Source: Cyclobacteriaceae bacterium (lineage in GTDB: Bacteria > Bacteroidota > Bacteroidia > Cytophagales > Cyclobacteriaceae). Taken from it: DNA of 64,000 nt. Positions 1 through 8,840 of the stretch are shown here, one piece after another. The number at the start of each line of letters is the position of its first letter. Within the stretch, counting starts at the first letter, position 1. The DNA is taken from the NCBI GenBank assembly GCA_022842845.1, contig JALHOT010000015.1, positions 21,323 through 85,322 of the forward strand, given 5' to 3'. The translations under genes and the position numbers were made by a program. The notes under the pieces are model-generated. The model did no database searches and was not told the DNA's origin. It was given only the letters and a program-made list of their open reading frames with translations.

Positions 1-42
1 GGGTTATGCTACGGTAATAGAACGCGTGTAAGCCTTGGTATC

Positions 43-816
43 ATGAATAAGGAAATCAAAAAGTCTGACTTTGTACAATCGCTCGAAAAAGGATTGAACG
101 TGATTCGTTGCTTCGACATGGATCACGAACAAATGACTTTAAGCGATGTAGCCAAGAAAGTAGATTTGACCCGCGCCAATGCCCGTAGAATTTTATTAAC
201 CCTGCAACACTTAGGGTATGTGAATTCATACGATGGCAAGATGTTTTCCTTATCGCCCAAAGTATTAAGCCTGGGCTACTCCTATTTATCAGGTTTGCCT
301 TTTCGTGAGTTGGCACAGCCCTACATGCAAGAGTTGGCACGTGAGGTGAATGAGTCCTGCTCTATGTCGGTATTAGACCAATCCGATATCGTGTACATTG
401 CACGTGTGCATACCAAGCGCATCATGACTATTTCTTTGGGCGTGGGCACACGACTTCCTTCTTATGCTACCTCTATGGGTAAAGTGTTGCTCGCCAATCT
501 CGATCCAATGGAAGCCACTAAGCTGGTGGGCAATATGAAATTTGAAGAACTGACACCTTTTACGCTATCTAAAAATGCCTTCTTGCAACATTTAGATATG
601 GTGCGCAAACAAGGCTGGGCTATTTCCGATCAGGAATTAGAGATTGGGGTTCGCTCTATCGCCTGTCCCATCCGCGATAAGAAGGGGAAAGTATTGGCCT
701 CTATCAATATCAGCGGTCATGCGAGTCGGGTGAGCCTGGAGGATCTTACTAAAAAGTATCTCGTATCCTTGCAGCAGACCGTTACAAAAATTGAGCAAGC
801 ACTTGTGAACTTATGA
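43..816 (+). CDS. IclR-family transcriptional regulator (PcaR/PobR-like)
   Basis: A 257-residue regulator. The N-terminal winged helix-turn-helix covers about residues 8-70, beginning with the SLEKGLNVIRCF segment typical of PcaR/PcaU/PobR. A GAF-like effector domain follows (about 80-250), with the family motifs SYATSMGKVLLA and SIACPIRD. Family members sense aromatic-pathway intermediates and control ring-cleavage genes. It overlaps the maleylacetate reductase gene by 4 bases (ATGA), so the two are co-transcribed and the regulator probably controls that pathway. The reading frame is open to the window edge, so an upstream start cannot be excluded. ATG at 43 was chosen because the protein then begins where related proteins do. 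The family is clear; the ligand is inferred. Confidence 0.85.
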   Translation: MNKEIKKSDFVQSLEKGLNVIRCFDMDHEQMTLSDVAKKVDLTRANARRILLTLQHLGYVNSYDGKMFSLSPKVLSLGYSYLSGLPFRELAQPYMQELAREVNESCSMSVLDQSDIVYIARVHTKRIMTISLGVGTRLPSYATSMGKVLLANLDPMEATKLVGNMKFEELTPFTLSKNAFLQHLDMVRKQGWAISDQELEIGVRSIACPIRDKKGKVLASINISGHASRVSLEDLTKKYLVSLQQTVTKIEQALVNL

Positions 817-1883
817 ATCTATTCTCATTTCAATACACAGCTTTTCCGTCCACTGTATTTTTTGGAGAGAATAGTTTCCATGAAGTTTTCAAATTACTAG
901 CGCAATACAAAAAGGCTTTTGTCATTGCCGCCAACAGACAAGCAGATTATGTAAAGTCTTTGCAGGATACGTTGGGGGCAGATCGTATTTATCATTTCAA
1001 CCAGGTTGTACAACATGTACCCGCGGATTTGATCAAAGCAGCCAGACAAAAACAACTGGATGAACAAAGTGATGTATTAATAGGCATTGGCGGTGGCTCT
1101 GCCATTGGCTTAGCCAAAGCCCTGGCCTTAGAATCACGTCATACGATTATTGCAGTACCTACTACTTATGCAGGCTCAGAGATGACTAACATCTGGGGCA
1201 TTACAACACCTGAAGGCAAAACTACCGGTCGTGATATGGCTGTATTGCCGAAGTATGTAATTTATGACCCTGCCATGACTGCCGGTATGCCGGTGAAGTT
1301 GGCAGCCACCAGTGCCATGAATGCCATGGCCCATTTAATGGAAGCTGTGTATGGTCATGATACGAATCCCATCAGCTATAATAACTCTTTGGATGGCATA
1401 AAGAAGTTAAGAGAAGGCATGGAGAGGATAGCCACAAAGGATAAGTTAAGTACTGAAGCCAATCAATTATTACAGTATGGTTCATTCTTAGCGGGTAAAG
1501 GCTTGTGTGAAGTTTCTATGTCATTACACCATAAACTGGCACACGTCTTAGGTGGCACTTTTGGATTAGATCACGCTTCGGTTCATACAGTACTGCAAGC
1601 CTATGTACTCGAGTACCAATGGAATGCTTTAACAGCAGATGTGCAAAGTGATTTTAAGAAGTCGCTTGACCATAACTACCCACCCACGGCTTTGTTACAA
1701 CTTGCGAAAAGCATGAAGGCACCTGCTTCCTTGCAGGAGATTGGCTTTAAAGAAAGCGATATAGAAAAAACCATTGATATTGTACTGTCTAAACCCTATG
1801 CCAACCCAAGACCTTTGGTGAAAGAAGATCTTATAAGAATGTTAAGAGCCGCTTACGATGGCAAGCTTTTACATGATCAATGA
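813..1883 (+). CDS. Maleylacetate reductase (iron-containing alcohol dehydrogenase family)
   Basis: Predicted to reduce maleylacetate to 3-oxoadipate with NAD(P)H, the last specific step of hydroxyquinol, resorcinol or chlorocatechol degradation. Its 356 residues match the usual family length. The nucleotide-binding GIGGGSAIGLAKA lies at about residues 91-103, followed by VPTTYAGSEMT (115-125) and a TGRD motif (138-141), which are typical of maleylacetate reductases. A His-rich C-terminal half (H239/H240, H244, H254, H258) matches the catalytic helical domain. It starts inside the stop of the IclR gene. No ring-cleavage dioxygenase is visible, so the rest of the pathway is presumably left of the window. 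Another Fe-ADH substrate is possible but less likely given these motifs. Confidence 0.82.
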   Translation: MNLFSFQYTAFPSTVFFGENSFHEVFKLLAQYKKAFVIAANRQADYVKSLQDTLGADRIYHFNQVVQHVPADLIKAARQKQLDEQSDVLIGIGGGSAIGLAKALALESRHTIIAVPTTYAGSEMTNIWGITTPEGKTTGRDMAVLPKYVIYDPAMTAGMPVKLAATSAMNAMAHLMEAVYGHDTNPISYNNSLDGIKKLREGMERIATKDKLSTEANQLLQYGSFLAGKGLCEVSMSLHHKLAHVLGGTFGLDHASVHTVLQAYVLEYQWNALTADVQSDFKKSLDHNYPPTALLQLAKSMKAPASLQEIGFKESDIEKTIDIVLSKPYANPRPLVKEDLIRMLRAAYDGKLLHDQ

Positions 1884-1944
1884 TGGCCGATGCTTTTAAG
1901 TGCTGCTTCAGCTATTTACCTTTACTGACATTTAGCTGGACATT

Positions 1945-2613
1945 ATGTCATTCTACATACCGGTACCTGATTTTATTCTTTATGAAGACGATGTCATACT
2001 CGTGATGATGAAGCCATCAGGATTAATGGTGGAACCAGATAGAAACGGACATCCTAATTTATTGCAACAAGTTAAATCATACCTGAAGTCAACATTACCA
2101 GCAGGTCTGGAAGTGTATGCACAACATATCCACCGCATTGACAGACCCGTCAGCGGCATCGTCTTATTTGCCAAGCAGCGGGCTGTACTTAAAAACCTGA
2201 GTGAGCAATTTGCAGAAAGAAAAGTAAAAAAATATTATCAGGCACTTACCACGGCAGCTCCTGCGATGATGGCGGGCAGGCTGGAACACTGGCATCGTAA
2301 GGAGAAGAAAAAAGCAGCTTTATATGATCATCCGATAGACTATGCTGAGAAAGCTTCGCTGGACTGTAGCATTACCCTTGTTAGTCAGAATAACTATCGA
2401 TGGGACATTACCCTGCATACTGGAAAATTCCATCAGATACGGGCGCAACTGGCAGCCGTGGGTTGTCCCATTATAGGCGATGCTTTATACGGTTCTGATA
2501 CTCCTTACCAACCAGACAGTATTGCCCTGCATGCTTATCGATTAGTTTTTCAGCATCCTATCAATCAGCAGGAAATGAACATAGTAACTAGGCACAATTT
2601 ACAAATCAGTTGA
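1945..2613 (+). CDS. RluA-family RNA pseudouridine synthase
   Basis: Predicted to isomerise specific uridines to pseudouridine in rRNA or tRNA. The catalytic motif HRIDRPVSG lies at residues 63-71 with Asp66 as the nucleophile. The KPSGLMVEP segment near residue 23, FHQIRAQLAAVGCPIIGDALYG and the C-terminal LHAYRLVF are further RluA-family signatures. At 222 residues it is a short form with no N-terminal S4 domain, like TruC/YqcB-type enzymes. It lies 61 bp after the reductase and is probably an independent housekeeping gene. The exact RNA target cannot be read from sequence. Confidence 0.88.
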   Translation: MSFYIPVPDFILYEDDVILVMMKPSGLMVEPDRNGHPNLLQQVKSYLKSTLPAGLEVYAQHIHRIDRPVSGIVLFAKQRAVLKNLSEQFAERKVKKYYQALTTAAPAMMAGRLEHWHRKEKKKAALYDHPIDYAEKASLDCSITLVSQNNYRWDITLHTGKFHQIRAQLAAVGCPIIGDALYGSDTPYQPDSIALHAYRLVFQHPINQQEMNIVTRHNLQIS

Positions 2614-2709
2614 GCTAGCTCTATTTACAAATGTCTATGATAAACCCTCCCAATTTATCACAGATCATAGCAGTAAGATGTATAGCCAATAACTGAAACC
2701 AGGCAAAAC

Positions 2710-3408
2710 TTATGGCTTTTGAAGTAGGATTCCTACGCCCAGGGTAAGCCTCAGTCCATCCCATTGTGCTGTTACTTTATCTCCATTGTTATCTATCAGG
2801 TATCGGTCATCATCTGATGTAAGTTGACCCCGTGTTTGAAATTCGTAACCTAAAGCACTTTGAAAAAGAAATGAACCAAGTTTACGCTGGAGTAATAGGC
2901 CAGGCCTGATTCCCAAATGTTTGGAGGTTAAGGTCAAAGTTTCAGTTTCATTGTCCGAACCAATTTGAATCGCAAAGTCTACCACTTCTTTTGTAAAAAC
3001 AACAGATACATGATTTGTAAACATCAGAGACCACTGTTGAGATCCTTTGAGTAAGTGTTGCCAATGTGCCCCAATTTGTGAGCTACGCAATACTTGATCA
3101 AAATAAACGAAGCCAGAATAATCCTTATAATGAAGCCTCCCTCCTGTTGAATTGTATTCATACCAAACACCCAGGGAAGACTTTTGAGAAACTTTAATCG
3201 ACAAATTACCACCAAAATTATAATACACCGGGAATGAATGCACCACTTTCCATGGCAGCGTTGGGTTATTGGTTTTGAAATCACTTTGAAGCCTCCTTTG
3301 TTCCTTCATACCAAACGTAGATATACCCCAGCGAAATGTTATGGCGCTCTCCTGTGCATGCAAGGGAAGGCTGCCTATAAGCAGAATGAATAGTATATAA
3401 GTTCTCAT
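2710..3408 (-). CDS. Predicted outer-membrane beta-barrel protein
   Basis: 232 residues with a clear signal peptide (MRTYILFILLIGSLPLHAQ, cleavage after residue 19). The mature part alternates short aromatic and hydrophobic strands with polar turns and ends with a hydrophobic strand (LRLTLGVGILLQKP), as expected for a small outer-membrane barrel. No named family was recognised. Its ATG overlaps the stop of the upstream lipoprotein gene by 4 bases (ATGA), so the two proteins are translationally coupled and probably act together at the outer membrane. Confidence 0.6.
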   Translation of the reverse strand: MRTYILFILLIGSLPLHAQESAITFRWGISTFGMKEQRRLQSDFKTNNPTLPWKVVHSFPVYYNFGGNLSIKVSQKSSLGVWYEYNSTGGRLHYKDYSGFVYFDQVLRSSQIGAHWQHLLKGSQQWSLMFTNHVSVVFTKEVVDFAIQIGSDNETETLTLTSKHLGIRPGLLLQRKLGSFLFQSALGYEFQTRGQLTSDDDRYLIDNNGDKVTAQWDGLRLTLGVGILLQKP

Positions 3409-5330
3409 CGCAACTTTTCTATAAAACCACGGCTAGTCAGCTGGTAATCACCGCTGATCGTATGCGTATAGCCAACATAGGTGAAGGCACTTATTATTTC
3501 AGGAGATTCACTAAAAGTATTGATGTCGATTGAACGGAGGGCTGAACTTCCCTGATTCATATAACGATGGTACAGCCTTTTACTTATAGGATCATAATGA
3601 ACGCTTACCAGCGATTCTAGATTACGCCTTGCAGCTAAAGTATGCGCACGACTTGGTGTAAAATAGGCATTAACATCTGATGGCGTAGTGTTTAAATTAT
3701 AAACCAGGATATTAATATCGTTTGGATTGTAAGGCGAACTCTCAGTTGTGTTGATCAATTCGTTTGATTCTTGTATAAAGAATTTCAATCCTGACTTCAC
3801 AAAACCAATTTTTGTATACGTATCGCCAATCTTCTCATACACAACAGCCTCACCACTTCCATTGAAAAGATCATACGTTAAATAACGTGTATCAATCGAA
3901 ACAACCGGGGCTCTCCCTCCTAATGGTAACTCAGATGGAAGAGAATGCCAGACTATGCTTCTGTCTTGAATATTAAACAGCATGGCTACTCGTGTATTTT
4001 GTCTGAACTGTAAGCTAAGCAAACCATTATCCGATACGTTACCCAACCAAATATCCCTGATTTCATCAGTACTTCCGGTAATATTACGAGCCGAAACATC
4101 CAGGTAGTAATGTGTAACACTGGTATTAAAGTTTAAGGGATCTATCCCGATGATTGAACTTCGATCGGCTACCGCGAGCAACTCACTGCTTGCATTGTTA
4201 ACAATCATGGATGAAAATCTTGTAACACCAACTTGATTGGCCATGACACTATCTTCCAATGCAAACTCAGGGATTGAGTAACGATAGATTCCAAGCCCAG
4301 TGCAGATGAGTAATTTGCTTTTATCGGCTAACATGACAACTGACTCGTATTCTTTTAGGTTTGGCTTTTGTTCAACCTTGTGAACTGTTTGATAAAATTG
4401 ATCATCATTACCTTCTCGCTTAATCTTAAGCCAAAAGAACCTTTCTTCACCCAAGGCAAGAGTATCCAGAATTTCAGTACCAGAGTCTGATAATGGAAAA
4501 CTTTTTTCAGGTTTATAAGTAGAATGTATATACGCATTCGTCTGATTGATTTTGACATTGCTCCAGGTTAACCTGACAATTCTTTGTTCATCCTGCGCAA
4601 CAGATAAATCAAGCGGTGGTGTGGTGAAATTCACGCGACCCAACTCATACCTATCGAACCCAAATCCCGATGCCAGAAGCTGATAGGTGATATTACCCCC
4701 TACATATTCTTTGTCTATCAAAATAGTTTGATCGGGATTATAGAAGGTTGTATCCTTCGATCCAAAGCCTGATTGATAAATTCGCCTGATTGTATAATTG
4801 AAATTTCTTTGCCCAGGACTTGGCCATCGAATTGTTAAATAACCATTCTCGTAGGCCCCTGCTACAGGTGCAGAAAGCTTAGGTACAGTATTGTCAATGA
4901 TGACTTTAAAGGAAACTTCCGAAAAGTGATACTCAGCACCCACCTTTTCTGCGAGGCTACCCGACTGGGTAGCAATTCTCATACTGATGCGAACCGTATG
5001 GGTACCTACGCCTAGTGAATGAGCGAAAATATTAAATGATATGCTCTTACCTAAATCATAGCCACTGCTGTTAGCAATGATGTTGCCTGCAATGGACACT
5101 TCATAATCTGTAAGGCGCTTCGTTAGGTCTTTGAGGGTAAAATTAAACTGCGTGGAATTCCGCATATAATACGGATCAGAAAAAGTAGGATCATTTACCT
5201 CTATAGTGAAAGCTATTGGATCTGGAGGCTTAATAGCTTTGATATTTTCCTCATCAGGGGTAAAAGTACAAGCCAATAGAGAAAAATATACAACGAGTAG
5301 TGATAGCCAGTTAGTGGTTCTAGGGAACAT
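3405..5330 (-). CDS. Large secreted lipoprotein, function unknown
   Basis: 641 residues. The N-terminus has a hydrophobic segment ending in the lipobox SLLAC (Cys21), so the protein is probably anchored in a membrane by lipid. Residues about 40-240 are beta-rich and resemble Ig/fibronectin-like modules (a VPKLSAPVAGAYENGYLTIRW segment and a LDLSVAQDEQRIVRLTW segment). The remainder (about 320-641) is a series of beta-strand blocks with repeated references to line-like motifs (YRYSIPEFALED, NILVYNLNTT) that suggest a beta-propeller. No catalytic motif was seen. It forms a two-gene unit with the barrel downstream. The domain assignments are inferred from pattern only. Confidence 0.6.
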   Translation of the reverse strand: MFPRTTNWLSLLVVYFSLLACTFTPDEENIKAIKPPDPIAFTIEVNDPTFSDPYYMRNSTQFNFTLKDLTKRLTDYEVSIAGNIIANSSGYDLGKSISFNIFAHSLGVGTHTVRISMRIATQSGSLAEKVGAEYHFSEVSFKVIIDNTVPKLSAPVAGAYENGYLTIRWPSPGQRNFNYTIRRIYQSGFGSKDTTFYNPDQTILIDKEYVGGNITYQLLASGFGFDRYELGRVNFTTPPLDLSVAQDEQRIVRLTWSNVKINQTNAYIHSTYKPEKSFPLSDSGTEILDTLALGEERFFWLKIKREGNDDQFYQTVHKVEQKPNLKEYESVVMLADKSKLLICTGLGIYRYSIPEFALEDSVMANQVGVTRFSSMIVNNASSELLAVADRSSIIGIDPLNFNTSVTHYYLDVSARNITGSTDEIRDIWLGNVSDNGLLSLQFRQNTRVAMLFNIQDRSIVWHSLPSELPLGGRAPVVSIDTRYLTYDLFNGSGEAVVYEKIGDTYTKIGFVKSGLKFFIQESNELINTTESSPYNPNDINILVYNLNTTPSDVNAYFTPSRAHTLAARRNLESLVSVHYDPISKRLYHRYMNQGSSALRSIDINTFSESPEIISAFTYVGYTHTISGDYQLTSRGFIEKLR

Positions 5331-5584
5331 AAAAGTAAAAATAGGAAAGTTTTAAAAAAGTCAGTGCTTTAGGCTCTAGATAAGTAAGTAATAACTTAAC
5401 CCATGAAAATCAAATTATCTTATCGATCATATATTCGGCATGACTAGTTCCAAATCCTGTAATTATTAATTGAAAAGGATAAATCTTAGGAATATTTTTA
5501 ACAGCTAATTTTACGACTCCCTGGTAATCGTATTACTGAATTAAGAGAATGATCATTTGTTAATATCAGTAATAGATCACGCTA

Positions 5585-6092
5585 ATGAAAAAAACTAAAT
5601 ATCAATACCGACCGTGTGCTTTCCCTCTCCGCCATTGCTATTGCCCTCTTTACTTTTCTAGTATATGTCTATCAATCAGCCATCATGACCGATTAAAAGC
5701 ACACCTCAGGTTGGCCTAATATTGAATGGATCAGGAGCTATAATGTAGAAGAGTACTTGTATCTCTCCATTAATAATAAGGGTAATGGCCCTGCTATGGT
5801 TAAAGAAGAAAAGTTTTGTTTAGGCAATTCGTTACTGATCTATGCTAATACAGAGAGCTTTCTACAATCCTTTTTTCCACAAGAATCAGTTGACAACTCT
5901 TATAGCACCGTGGTTGGGCGTGTATTAGTTCCTGGTGAATCTATCAGAAGGTTTCAGCTGTAGAATTTAACACAAGCCAAAATGCTTGATTCTATACTAC
6001 GGGCAAATAGATTTCGCTACGAAATACAGTATTGCTCAGTGTATAATGATTGCTGGGTAAGTACAGGGCTAAGCGTAAAAGAGGCAGATTAG
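5585..6092 (+). pseudogene. Decayed membrane-anchored protein gene (frameshift plus two stops)
   Basis: From ATG at 5585 the frame breaks in a run of seven A bases (5588-5594). Removing one A restores a continuous protein beginning MKKLNINTDRVLSLSAIAIA, then a membrane helix ending VYQSAIMTD. That frame then meets TAA at 5694-5696, continues through SGWPNIEWIRSYN and NNKGNGPAMVKE to a TAG at 5961-5963, and continues again to a final TAG at 6090-6092. The order (short N-terminal membrane helix, a WP motif, then NKGxGPAxxKE) resembles a common small Bacteroidota hypothetical family. Three separate lesions in one frame argue for true decay rather than one sequencing error. Confidence 0.7.
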
Positions 6093-6196
6093 TGCATGTA
6101 GACTGGTAAATTCAAAGTCAAATAATTTTATCACCAAATATTGTCGTGATTTTGCTATCTTAGCTTCACCTATTGTTAAACCTAAACCTAATTACG

Positions 6197-6403
6197 ATGC
6201 TAAAAGCAACATCAAGACTTGCCTTATTATTATGCTTAACACTTTTTCTGAGTGCAGCCTTTGTTTCATGTGGCAAAAAAGCCAGCACTGAAGAAACAAC
6301 AACAGAAGAGCATCCTGCTGATTCTACTGAACATCCTTCAGATTCCACAGAGCATCCTAGCGAACACCCTGAACATCCATCTGATTCAACAAGTCAGGAA
6401 TAA
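6197..6403 (+). CDS. Small lipoprotein with Glu/His/Pro/Ser repeat tail
   Basis: 68 residues. ATG at 6197 was preferred over an earlier TTG because the signal peptide then starts with MLKATSRLALLL. A lipobox-like FVSC precedes a short tail made of repeated EHPSDST-type units (three to four copies). The tail is hydrophilic, rich in His and acidic residues, and may bind metal ions or simply act as a spacer; this is inference. The gene ends 3 bp before the convergent transglutaminase-like gene. No named family was recognised. Confidence 0.6.
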   Translation: MLKATSRLALLLCLTLFLSAAFVSCGKKASTEETTTEEHPADSTEHPSDSTEHPSEHPEHPSDSTSQE

Positions 6404-6406
6404 GTT

Positions 6407-7762
6407 TTATAATACAGGAGTGCCTGAGCGTTTAAACGAAAAAGTAGTTTTCGCTGGCACTTCTTTTCCTGCAATTTCCATCACTGGGTAAGCCAGAAAA
6501 TTAATAGGACCTTTACTTGGCCCAGGTACAACACGCAAGTCCCGCCCCTTACTGAATTCGATGCGGTTGGCCGGATGATGTCCGAAATAGTAAGTAGCCA
6601 ATGCTGTGTATTTATTACCCTCGCTGATATCGATAGGCCACCACTTACCTTCCGCATAAAACTCTGCCCAACAATGATATCCATCAATGCCTCCTTCATT
6701 TCTTTCTGAGGGAATAGAAGCCCCAACCGCGAAGCGCGCAGGAATACCTATGCTGCGTGCCAATGAAATAAAGAAGGAATGGAACTCAGTGCAATTGCCT
6801 GTACGGGCATCACAGGCATAATTAGCATCGCCAGTTCCAAAAGTGCCGTATTTCATATAGCGCATATTATCGATAATATAGTCGTACAAGGCCCGTGCTT
6901 TCATTAAGTCAGTTTGTTCACTACCCTGAATAGCTTCCTTGGCAATTTCCTCAAATCGTCCACCAATGGGCATCAATAGATTGGGCTCGAGGTATCGTTT
7001 GTCTATTCCGACTTTCTCTTCAACAGCCCCCTTCTCCAATCTTCTTATTTGATATTGAATGTTAATAGCTTGCCCACTGTGTTCTTTTGTTGCTTGCAGG
7101 TAGAGTATAGTATTACCAAAGTCTTCATCTTTTAACAATTTGTAATCTGTAGGTACCTGCAAGGAAGTGAGCTCAACTGTTTGGTAGGAATCGGTGGTAG
7201 CGATGGGTATCCACAACTGGGCCTTTTCCGTTAAACTCGGAAGGATGACACTATATGTAAATTCAAAAGTATCAGTGCCTTCTATTACACCTAATAAACG
7301 TGTTGTTGCTTCTTTTACCGGTACACGCTTCCATGTTTTTTTCTCTTGTTTCCAGGCGTAGAAAGGCCTTCCATTCAATTTATGAACGCTGGTTTCAGTT
7401 ACCTGCATCGCACCGGGTTCACCTTCGAGAAAGAAATCAACATCGTACACATCACCATTTTCATCAGCGAGGTCGACACAGGCAAAATGACTGCTGGGTC
7501 CAAGGTTAGATAAATACTCAGTGTGGACACGGACCAATTTCATCTTGAAATCCTTTCCTCTGTCGCGTACCTCAAAGTACCCGTTATTGGCTGCTGTTTT
7601 CTGTTGGATATAAGCCTTGATACCCGTTTCGATCTCTGCTATTGATACCTTTTTAGAAGCTTTTGAGGTGGAATTGTCACTCAATTCTTGTTTACCGTTA
7701 CAGGCAATAAGTATGAGAAACAGGCTATTGATCAGTAGTTTACGGCAGTTCATCCAATTCAT
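6407..7762 (-). CDS. Transglutaminase-like domain lipoprotein
   Basis: 451 residues with a lipobox at LILIAC (Cys21), so probably a periplasmic or outer-membrane lipoprotein. The C-terminal third holds a transglutaminase-like core with an intact catalytic triad: Cys324 in TGNCTEFHSFF, His363 in GYHCWAEFY and Asp378 in WWPIDISEG. An N-terminal domain of about 140 residues precedes a beta-rich region (160-240). Enzymes of this fold act as cysteine proteases or amide-forming enzymes; the substrate cannot be read here. Most related proteins in Bacteroidota are uncharacterised. It is a single gene with its own promoter region on the right. Confidence 0.78.
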   Translation of the reverse strand: MNWMNCRKLLINSLFLILIACNGKQELSDNSTSKASKKVSIAEIETGIKAYIQQKTAANNGYFEVRDRGKDFKMKLVRVHTEYLSNLGPSSHFACVDLADENGDVYDVDFFLEGEPGAMQVTETSVHKLNGRPFYAWKQEKKTWKRVPVKEATTRLLGVIEGTDTFEFTYSVILPSLTEKAQLWIPIATTDSYQTVELTSLQVPTDYKLLKDEDFGNTILYLQATKEHSGQAINIQYQIRRLEKGAVEEKVGIDKRYLEPNLLMPIGGRFEEIAKEAIQGSEQTDLMKARALYDYIIDNMRYMKYGTFGTGDANYACDARTGNCTEFHSFFISLARSIGIPARFAVGASIPSERNEGGIDGYHCWAEFYAEGKWWPIDISEGNKYTALATYYFGHHPANRIEFSKGRDLRVVPGPSKGPINFLAYPVMEIAGKEVPAKTTFSFKRSGTPVL

Positions 7763-7982
7763 AGGTTAAAGATACAATTCTCTCGTCATCGTTCAGAAAT
7801 GATTTCACCATTAACCCTGATGAATAATATCCTCGCTCCTTCCTTAGCCTCCATATAAATGAAATTAGTTATAGATCAAGTCGTCAAAGCACTTTTAATT
7901 TAAAAGTACTTTTGTATATTGCATTCGATTGGAGGTGGCTGTGCTCGGGAAAGCAGCTTAAAGTTCAATGGACAATTGAAAG

Positions 7983-8177
7983 ATGACTGTACAAAAGACA
8001 AAACAACTAGGTTTAAAAGGATTGGTATTTCTCATCGTACTCCTATTCGGTATTTTACTATTGACCTTCACCATCACAACAGAAAGTGAACCAGGTGCCT
8101 TGCCTCTGCTGCTGGTGCTTATAGGCGGCATCGGATATGGCTTCAACCGATGGAAAACAAGCCGCAAAACCCAGTGA
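7983..8177 (+). CDS. Small two-helix membrane protein
   Basis: 64 residues with two predicted membrane helices (about 11-30 and 38-54) joined by a short ESEPGA loop, and a basic C-terminus (NRWKTSRKTQ). No family was recognised. It lies 35 bp before another membrane protein gene on the same strand, so the two are probably co-transcribed. The hydrophobic pattern and spacing support it as a real gene. Confidence 0.55.
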   Translation: MTVQKTKQLGLKGLVFLIVLLFGILLLTFTITTESEPGALPLLLVLIGGIGYGFNRWKTSRKTQ

Positions 8178-8212
8178 ACCCAAAATTGAAATCATTTAAA
8201 GCTTAACATACT

Positions 8213-8767
8213 ATGGAAACACAACACAACTTTAGTTATTCAGTTATTCGTCTTGCAGGACTGGTTGCTCTGATTCTATGCATACCTCTTGTTGCTATGC
8301 AGTTTAGTAATGAAGTAGATTGGAGTGCATTTGATTTCTTGATTATGGGGCTTTTACTATTTGTAACTGGCTTTGGCTACCTGATCATGACTCGATACGT
8401 CAACAACTTTACTTATAAAGCAGCCATCGCCATGGCGGTGGGTTCAACCTTTATGATGATTTGGGCAAACCTTGCCGTAGGATTAATCGGGTCAGGTCCT
8501 CATGCAGGTAATTGGATGTACCTAAGTGTTTTAGTGGTTGGTCTCATTGGCACCATCCTTTCTAGATTTAGTGCAACTGGAATGGAACGTACTATGTATG
8601 CAATGGCCCTTACCTTCATTACACTAATGGGTATTGCTCTGTTAACAGGTATGCAGCACTATCCGGGAAGTTCTGTTAATGAAATACTTGGTGTTAATAC
8701 ATTCTTTGGAGGTCTATACTCGATTGCCGGATTATTGTTTCGGTATGTAGCGCTATCCAAAAAATGA
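8213..8767 (+). CDS. Polytopic membrane protein, function unknown
   Basis: 184 residues with five or six predicted membrane helices (near residues 12-30, 38-58, 68-90, 98-116, 125-145 and 155-180). No charged motif suggesting transport or catalysis was seen. The N-terminus (METQHNFSYSVIR) is short and polar. It probably forms an operon with the small membrane protein just upstream. Many Bacteroidota carry similar small integral membrane proteins of unknown role. Confidence 0.65.
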   Translation: METQHNFSYSVIRLAGLVALILCIPLVAMQFSNEVDWSAFDFLIMGLLLFVTGFGYLIMTRYVNNFTYKAAIAMAVGSTFMMIWANLAVGLIGSGPHAGNWMYLSVLVVGLIGTILSRFSATGMERTMYAMALTFITLMGIALLTGMQHYPGSSVNEILGVNTFFGGLYSIAGLLFRYVALSKK

Positions 8768-8840
8768 TAGCAGATGATTGTCAGGCTTTATAGTTTCCAG
8801 TTAAAGGTTAATACACACAAGAAAACAATTCTGCCAAAGA

